A stretch of 64,000 nucleotides of DNA from Cordia subcordata. Taxonomy: Eukaryota; Streptophyta; Magnoliopsida; Boraginales; Cordiaceae. The stretch is from assembly GCA_028554755.1 (NCBI GenBank), contig JAPTOF010000006.1:10472501-10536500 (forward strand), in the 5' to 3' direction. Positions within the stretch are counted from its first letter, which is position 1. The number at the start of each line of letters is the position of its first letter. This document shows positions 57,196 to 64,000 of this stretch, in pieces. The translations under genes and the position numbers were made by a program. A model generated the notes under the pieces. That model saw nothing but the letters and a program-made list of their open reading frames with translations, was not told the origin of the DNA and did no database searches.

Positions 57196-57860
57196 GCTTG
57201 CTTGTATTCTAGCTGTGATCTTTCTTTTTTCCTTTTTTCCTTTTTTTTTTTCCTTCTCCTCTCTTCCGGGGTGGTCAAGATTGTCGCTGTGATATTATCA
57301 CTTATGTTTTACATCCCAACCCTTGTTACTTCCACTATTCGTCGTTCGCTTGACTTGACTTGACTTGACTTGATGCCAATCTGTGAGGAATTATTGAAAA
57401 TTCCAGCAGCCTTGATTATTTAAAAAAGAAAAGAGGTGATGAAAAACCCATCAGGGGCTGCGTTGATGTTCCTGCTGTCCACTTGTCACAGCACATTTGG
57501 TATGCCCCGTTCTCTTTACGTGAAATCAGGAATTTTCTCCCTCCCTCTCTCTCTCTCTACCTCTCTTTTTTTTTTTTTTTTTTTGCTTTTTGGTGCTTTC
57601 AAATTTCATTGGATCACGTGGAAAACTCTACTCCTCGTCCTTGTCTATTACATTGTAATTTCCTTTCTGTTTTTTTTTTTCCCCAGTGTGTTTTTTCCAA
57701 GAGCAAATTCTTTGACCAACTTCCATATTTCCTGAGACCCTTTGGGGAGAAGAAAATTATCTCTCTTTCTTTTTTTCCTTTATTTTTTTTAAAAAAAGAA
57801 TTCATTAGATATTTAATGTTGTTTTTGGAAGAGGTCCTTAAATTCCCGAGCCATTGCTGC
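57196..57860 (-). other. upstream region of NLR copy 2
   Basis: Promoter side with T-rich runs and a cttgacttgacttgacttga repeat near 57,350-57,372. The block from about 57,605 to 57,770 repeats the upstream tract of copy 1. Confidence 0.55.
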
Positions 57861-57890
57861 AGAGCTAATATTGTGCATCATATGCACAGT

Positions 57891-58012
57891 ATTCCTCTTG
57901 AGCACTATATATACCCGTTCTCGCGTATAGTTCACGCACACAGGAGCACAATATTCTTCTTGAGCACTATATACCCTTTCTCGGGTATAGTTCACTCACA
58001 CAGGAACAGTGC
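57891..58012. repeat. 62-bp tandem duplication with inverted repeat
   Basis: Two units (attcctcttgagcactatat and attcttcttgagcactatat starts) each contain ataccc..tctcg.gtatagttca then cacacagga. Within the second, taccctttctcgggta is nearly self-complementary. Function unknown. Confidence 0.8.
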
Positions 58013-59035
58013 ACGCATTCATAAGACTTTATACTTTATGTTTACAAGACTCATGTTTCATGTTATGTTCATAACTCACAGCTAGTACATTTTCCATTAA
58101 CAAATCCATTTGTTATAATAAATATTTATAAATCCGTTGCCGCATGTTTACAATCTTTGTTGCTGCGTGTTTACAATCCTTTTTAAATACTTACAACTTG
58201 TAAATAATATGTTCAAACTCTCTTACAATATATTCACAATGTGTAAGTTATATGTTCACAATTATGAATTGTCTGTTCACAAAAATTAACCAACAAAATC
58301 AATAAATCTCAACAAACAGATACATATTGCTTCTTTCATAACCCAAAAAAAAAAATTTTAAAAATGAGCACCATTCGGTGAAACTCTAATCTAATGTGCA
58401 CCACACCCATCTCCAGTCAAACATCCCTTTCTTCTGCAATTTTTCCGTTCAACTACAACCTTTCTCCAGCCTTACCCCACGGGTATGGGTAATTAAAAAG
58501 AAACACTATTGTCGCTCCTCAACCTCATCTAATTAGGGTACCAAGGACTTCTTCAGAAACATGAAAGATCCACAAATGGAAAACCAATGGAGAAAATTAT
58601 CTCATCAAAGAGAACAAAAGCCACCGCTTTTCTCACTATCTAAATGCCAAAAATTGTTGATATTTCCAAGCTTCTTTGCTTGATCTCGATAGCGTCCAAA
58701 ACAGCTTCCTTCATGCATGCGAGCATCAACCGGAAAGGAGACCTCGACAATAATGTTGAGAAAGAGAAGATAGAGAGAGGAGAATTGAGCCATGGAGAAC
58801 AATAGAGAAGATGAGATTTCCTTTTTGGCTAGAGATGAGAGAGAGAGAGAGAGAGAGAGGCGAGAGTGATGGTGATAAAAATGAAAAAGAAATGAAATCT
58901 ATTTTTCTAGTTGGAACTTAAGTGCACGTGTAATTCACTTGCTAGGTGGTGCACGTTGCTCTTTATTGTACAGTAATTAAGGTGTACGGTGTAATTTGCA
59001 ATTATCTTCGACTTATTATGTTTGAGAGTTAGAGC
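58013..59035. other. spacer between NLR copies 2 and 3
   Basis: No clear gene. A 65-codon minus-strand frame (58,802-58,605) starts with a hydrophobic stretch but has no recognised family. A GA microsatellite lies at 58,827-58,860. Words ttgtttacaatc/gtttacaatc repeat near 58,145-58,180. Confidence 0.45.
58827..58860. repeat. (GA)n microsatellite
   Basis: A run of about 15 GA units with one interruption. Confidence 0.9.
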
Positions 59036-59266
59036 TCGCTTGGATTTTTCTTAATGAAAAACTCTTTTTTTTAAAAAAAATAAAATAAAGTAAAGCATAT
59101 ATTTTTTTACGATAAGTAATTGGATTGACTTTAAAGAAAATTTAAAAGAAGTTCATACTCATTTTCTTTTTTAGAAGTTAGAAATTCAATTTTTTTTAAA
59201 AAAAATATATTTTTTTTGAAAGTTATAAAAAGAAACCTTTACAATAAAGCCAACCCGAGCGGACTC
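59036..59266. mobile_element. MITE related to the 229-bp family
   Basis: It starts gagctcgcttggatttttct and ends gccaacccgagcggactctt. The inverted ends (gagctcgcttgg / revcomp gagtccgctcggg) are imperfect. The interior is A/T homopolymer-rich without coding capacity. Confidence 0.55.
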
Positions 59267-59812
59267 TTACTACAATGGTTAGAAGTACTAATAAGCAAAA
59301 TTTTTGGGATAAACTAGAAACTAGCGAGGAAGATTTTTCAAAATCATCCCAAGTGAAGTTAATCTCCCAACTCTATAGACTAATATTGGGCGTTGGTTTT
59401 CCATCTACCAAGTGTATTAACTTGGGTTACAAGAACTTGTCACAAATTAAAAGCATGATGGCACCTTCATAGAACTGTGAAGCATTTAAAACTCGACTAT
59501 AATCTAAGTATATTACAAAACAAAAGTCCGAAAAGAAGAACAAATTGCTAAAGATTACATACAACAGCTGACAACAATCACCCAGGAGACCATTACTAGA
59601 AGCCAAATGGATCATCCCAACTTGGTCTATCTGCTGCTTCTTCCTCTTCTGTTTGTTCCATGCTGTACCTTCCGGCCTTCCCATTAGCACACCTATTTCA
59701 CAAATAATAAATGATCCTTCGAGTCGTTACTTTCAGTATATGTAACTGGCAAAGCGTTAGAGAACAAATGACTGGGAAAAAAAATGAGAAAATAATTGTA
59801 CCTTAGGCAAGT
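59267..59812. other. 3' flank of NLR copy 3
   Basis: Repeats 54,480-55,064 closely, so it is part of the duplicated NLR unit. No independent gene is supported. Confidence 0.6.
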
Positions 59813-62062
59813 GTTGTGGCCTCCTCTGCGCTTGGGCTTTGGTTGTCTGGTGGATTGTATTTCTCATAATCAAGCTCGATATACTCCAGCAATGACGCCT
59901 TACGCAAGAGGCGATCTGGGAGAGCTCTAAGCTTTGGGCAGTGGCGTATTACTAGCTTACGGAGGCATGGCATTATCTGGACAGTAGCATTCTCTTTCTC
60001 AGCACTTATATCTTCCCATTCTTCCTATTCTATGCACGAATAGAAGGATAACTCTGTCAACTTTGGGAATCCAATTGTTGGTGAAGATAGGGATTCTCTT
60101 ATTCCCAAGAACGCAGGACCAGCAAACTTCAATTGAATGAGCGCCTGCATTTCAAGCCTTTTAAGGGATGGTAGTATTCCTAGAGAAGGTAGAGATATCA
60201 ACCCATGGAATGAGCGGAGAAATAGCCGTTTAAGATGGTTGAGGGATGTCATCCATGTAGGGAGTCGGGTTACTTGGCACCCGTGAACCTCTAAATATTG
60301 CAAGTTCGGTGGTGGTCTAAGAGCTTCCATTGCATCTTCTTTCATTGTTGCCCAACGAGCAAAAATTAAGCTCAATCTCTGGATGAGCTTCTTTGATTCG
60401 AGGTCTGCATTCTCTACATCTGTCACATCATCCAAGTCATCCAACATATTAATCTGTAGTGATCCTTGAAATTGGTTTAGGTTTTTCAGATATGCTAACT
60501 TGTTGTAACGCCTTCCAACCGAAAACTCATTCAGTGTTTGTAAACATGTTAGTTCTCCAATTTCTACAGGATATTTCAAAACTTGGTAACTAGCAAAGAG
60601 GAGGTGTCGCAACTTCATCAATTTCTTGATTGCTGGTGGAAGCTCTTCAAGCCTACCACAACAATATAGGTTCAAAGTTTGCAAATTGTACAAGTCATAA
60701 ATAGTTTCAGGCAATTTTATGAGTTCATTGTTGCAAAAATTCAGGTATCTCAGATGAAGCAAATTTCCTATTTCCCTTGGAAGTTCTTTTAATCTGCACC
60801 CGTTTAGCACTAGCACCCTAACAAGATTTAGGCTATCCAACAAATGAGCATTAATCATGTCCAATTTAACCCATTTTTGGAAGAAGCTACGAGGTTGTCC
60901 CAAGTTGCAGCGGAGAGGAGTATCAATAGTTTCTTGACTACCTAACCAAGTTACACGACGGATGATATTGCAAGATGTCACCTTTCTCCCCCTATAACTT
61001 CTAAACTATCCCTCTTAGTGAGAAATTGTGCAAAATCATGTACAATATCATGCATTTTACACTAATGTATCCTTCCATTGTGTTCCTCGAAGTCTTGGAA
61101 GAAAGATCGCATTGCTAAATTCTCAAAATACTCCATTCCTTTCAATTCCATCTCATCCTGGCTTCCACTTGAGTTGAGATAACCTTGTGCCATCCAAATG
61201 TGAATTAGGTCATCAACTACTATTAATTCATCTTTCGGAAAGATGGCACAGTATGAGAAGCATCGTTGCATCGGAAAAGGAAAGTCATTGTAGCTTAGAT
61301 ATAAATGACGAAAAACATCCACTTCAACTTCCTCCAATTCCCACACATTACTTTCCATAACAATCTGCCACTCCTCAATAGTGTTTTTATTGCATAAGAG
61401 ACTTCCTATAATTTTTATAGCTAGAGGCAAGCCCTTACACTTTTTTGCAATCGTCCTTCCAATATTTTCTAATCTCTCACACTTAGCTCCAGTTAGACCA
61501 GAAAAAGCCACTTGAGAAAATAATGACCAGCTCTCTGAATCAGACGATACATTCAAGCGAATCATGTTAGTAGTACCTACAACTCTTGCGACTCTTTCGC
61601 TCCTTGTTGTTAACAAAATTGTACTTCCAGAAGCACCATGTCGGAAAACAATTTCAAATGTTTCCCACTTTGTTGGATCCTCCGTCCATACATCATCTAA
61701 AACAAGAAGGAATTTTTTTCCCATATATAGAATCCTTTATTTCTTCTAGTAACAAGTTCAATATTCCAGATGAATTTGATGAACTTGGCCTCAGAGATTC
61801 TACAATTGTTTTAGCCACACTAATCTCATCAAAAGGGTCTGAAACACAAACCCACACCCTTTGCTCAAAATGCAACTTCACTAGATTATCGTTGTATGCC
61901 AACTGAGCCAATGTTGTCTTACCAACCCCCCTATCCCTGTTATAGCCAATACTTGAGTACTGGCATTCTCTCCTTGTTGATGACTCTCGGACAAAAGCTG
62001 GCTTATCAGGGCATTCTTATCAGAAACTCGACCACGTACCCCGGAGACATTAATGAACGACG

Positions 62063-63047
62063 TGTTAGTTTAGAATGCTTTAACATGAGGTTAAAGCAAT
62101 ATTGATTCAATTTTTGAGTTAGGTCCCGCACGTCAAAAGGGTCTGTTGTTAATATCGTTACGTTCCTTGTTTCGAATGGATTAACATGATATATTTACAT
62201 GTTAAAAACGGATTAAAGGTGAATGAGAAATTAGCAACCAAAGTTGAGTGGGTTACTAGTTTGGTTGTTAGATTTGGTTATCTGTGGGATTGTATCCCAC
62301 ATAGGAAAACCATTAAATTTTTCTCACTTTATATATAGAATCCTTTATGAGGTGTGCCAGTGAGGCATATGGAGGAAAGACTATACATGGTGGGCATGGT
62401 ACTAAACCCACCACACGCGCGCGCCCGCCCGCACGGCTCGGCTCGGCCGGGTCCGGGGACGCGGTGCGGGTGTGGCACGATTTTTCACTCCGGTTTGTAT
62501 TTTTTGGGAAAAGACTCAAACACCTGAAGAGTTTGAGGAGGACGTAACTGATATATTAAAGCTCGGGATTTACTTTTTAGCACGTTGGCATCAGGTGAGC
62601 TTATTTTGTGGACGTTTTTGACTATTGGAGGAACATGTTTATGGCTCCCTTAATGGCTATTTGCTGACTGCTCCTCTTTGCTCCACTATATATAGCCGTG
62701 TCCAGAAGGAGACAGGGATATAGTAGCATTCTCGTATTAGCATATAGTGTAATAGTATAAGCATTTTGCTAGTCGTTTTTCCCTCATACAGAGAGAGTCC
62801 TGCGCTTCTGGTTCGCTGGCTCTTGCTTCGGTGTGCTACCATAGTCAAGAGGTATAGTTGTTGTATTCTGGGAAGGATACGCCATAACCTTTAGCACTGT
62901 AGAAGGGGCGTAAATCCTTTAAGAAAATCGTGTATCTCGAGCCTCGACTAATTTTGTTTATTTCTTCTTTATTTGTTATTTCCAGTTCAGTTTTCTATTT
63001 GCCTTGTTACTATTTCTGCATTCTATTACTATTACTAGTTTCTAACA
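62063..63047 (+). mobile_element. solo LTR inside NLR copy 3
   Basis: The 985-bp block starts TGTTAGTTTAG and ends TTTCTAACA, and is flanked by the perfect 5-bp duplication CGACG (62,058-62,062; 63,048-63,052). Joining the flanks restores the spacer between CC and NBS as in copy 1. It contains TATA-like tatatatag words near 62,330 and 62,684, and a GC-rich island (62,410-62,475). No internal retroelement domain remains, so it is the product of LTR-LTR recombination. Orientation is inferred from the TATA words only. Confidence 0.9.
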
Positions 63048-63061
63048 CGACGTACTTTGGT

Positions 63062-63211
63062 TTCGTTTCTGATCTTGAGGATTGTTAGAAACTCCACTAC
63101 TACTGGAGATAAAACCAAAACGATTCTTTTGTAGGGTTCGTTTCTGATCTTGAGGATTGTTAGAAACTCCACTACTACTGGAGATAAAACCAAAACGATT
63201 CTTTCGTTTTT
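63062..63211 (-). repeat. 75-bp tandem duplication in NLR copy 3
   Basis: Two units starting ttcgtttctgatcttgagga on the plus strand, at 63,062 and 63,137, nearly identical. They duplicate 25 codons including NRFGFISSSSGVSNNPQDQK and keep the frame. Confidence 0.93.
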
Positions 63212-63232
63212 CAATGGAGTCCAATTTTTCAC

Positions 63233-63326
63233 TTAGTTCCTTTATTTTAACAGCAATATCACGATGCGCAAACACTTGCTTAGTTCCTTTATTTTAACAG
63301 CAATATCACGATGCACAAACACTTGC
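63233..63326 (-). repeat. 47-bp tandem duplication in NLR copy 3
   Basis: ttagttcctttattttaaca and what follows is repeated at 63,233 and 63,280, differing at one base (gatgcgca versus gatgcaca). A 47-base unit is not a multiple of three, so it shifts the frame after KIKELS. Confidence 0.93.
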
Positions 63327-63664
63327 TTGAAGCAGAAACAAGAGGAAGCTGGGATGAAAGAACATACCCGTGGCTCACCAATTCCTTCAATTTGTTGTTT
63401 AAGAATTTGGTAATTCCATACGTCTAGCACGTCATCGATCTCGTAAGATACGTCTTCGATCTCGTGCAGCCAAACTTTCATAGTTTCCTCCCTAATCTTT
63501 CTTCTCTCAGCATCAGCAAGCACAGCTTGAATCATTTTGTATGTGTTTGAAAGATCTTTGACCTTTTCTTCAACGCCTGTCAGCAAATCAATCTCCCGGT
63601 TCGCTTGCTTGGATAAGAGATCAAGTAATTGGCTCACTACTGCAGAAACAATTGCCTCCGCCAT

Positions 63665-64000
63665 GATCGGTTTTGGTATTCTTGCTGTGATCTTTTTCTT
63701 TTTCTTCTTTTTTTTTTTGGGGGGGGGGGGGGGTCAAGATTGTTGCTGTGTTCAAAGCTCTGAAAATATCACTTGCTTATATGACCCTGAGAATGACTTT
63801 GATACCTCTTCTTGGAGGCATGCATGCGTCATGCATGGATGGGACCCATCTCTACAAGCTGAAGACTTGAAATAGTCGCTGTTTGGATCACCATTGACTT
63901 CGTTTCCTTTTCCTTTTATGGAATGTTTGGCATTCTTAGTAATAGCTTCTCATTCCTTTTCTTCTATTTGTTAGAATTAATTGAAATTAGAAAAATCCAT
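63665..64000 (-). other. upstream region of NLR copy 3
   Basis: Promoter side of copy 3. A poly-T/poly-G run (63,704-63,733) resembles those near 50,288. Nothing else is recognised before the window ends. Confidence 0.5.

Larger units (their letters stand above)
59813..63664 (-). pseudogene. CC-NBS-LRR gene, copy 3, multiply disrupted
   Basis: Starting at ATG 63,664 the CC domain reads for about 130 codons. The lesions are then: a 47-bp tandem duplication (63,233-63,326) that shifts frame; an in-frame 75-bp duplication (63,062-63,211); a 985-bp solo LTR (62,063-63,047); a one-base loss in the G-run of the P-loop (61,926-61,931); a shift near 61,720 just before kinase-2 FLLVLDDVW; a TAG at 61,062-61,064 before the MHD region; a shift near 60,985; and a TAG at 60,025-60,027 in the LRR. 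The ancestral stop is TAA at 59,813. Remaining NLR motifs (GSTILLTTRS, KKCKGLPLAIK, CFSYCAIFPKDE, LRRs) are clear and close to copies 1 and 2. No functional protein is expected. Confidence 0.93.

Noticed and set aside
62400..62480. CpG-island-like promoter of a host gene
   Set aside because: The GC-rich stretch lies wholly within the solo LTR, and no coding sequence follows it.

Overview
This is a 64 kb stretch of nuclear DNA from a eudicot plant, probably a perennial or woody species with a repeat-rich, AT-rich genome. The case rests on spliced genes with GT-AG introns, Ty1/copia retrotransposons primed by initiator-tRNA-Met-type sites, plant-specific gene families (DUF599, Agenet/DUF724, CC-NBS-LRR), a Helitron, Mutator-like and hAT-like MITEs, a tRNA-derived SINE and a nuclear copy of plant mitochondrial nad6. 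I cannot name the species.

Layout. 0.9-1.1 kb, 7.3 kb and 9.9 kb carry three decayed pieces of a DUF599 membrane-protein gene. The complete two-exon copy follows at 10.9-13.9 kb on the minus strand, with a 2.3 kb intron that contains the nad6 fragment. A copia element with a perfect 5-bp target duplication fills 1.1-6.9 kb. It is nested: a solo LTR sits in its 5' LTR, and a minus-strand non-autonomous LTR element replaces its protease and integrase. From 14 to 36 kb I find no host gene. That region holds a SINE, a Helitron with an internal duplication, two Mutator-type TIR elements with target duplications, hAT-type and other MITEs, and two LTR fragments or solo LTRs. A second, nearly complete but dead copia element lies at 36.7-41.6 kb.

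The plus-strand gene at 42.0-49.9 kb has six recognisable exons: two Agenet modules, a lysine-rich repeat linker and a C-terminal DUF724/coiled-coil region. The last third (50.7-63.7 kb) is a tandem cluster of three minus-strand CC-NBS-LRR (RGA-type) genes, and all three look broken as sequenced. The first is almost intact but has a frameshift in the LRR region. The second has lost about 0.6 kb of its NBS. The third has at least seven lesions, including a 985-bp solo LTR. Promoter and 3'-flank tracts are repeated with each gene, so the duplication unit is larger than the coding region, and one promoter tract next to the DUF724 gene has no NLR attached.

The genes do not form an operon or pathway. 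The window reads as two host genes plus an NLR cluster undergoing birth and death, set in a dense nest of mobile elements. I found no convincing new biological system. The most informative items are the nad6 insertion in a gene intron, the set of datable nested insertions with exact target duplications, and the different ways the three NLR copies were inactivated.
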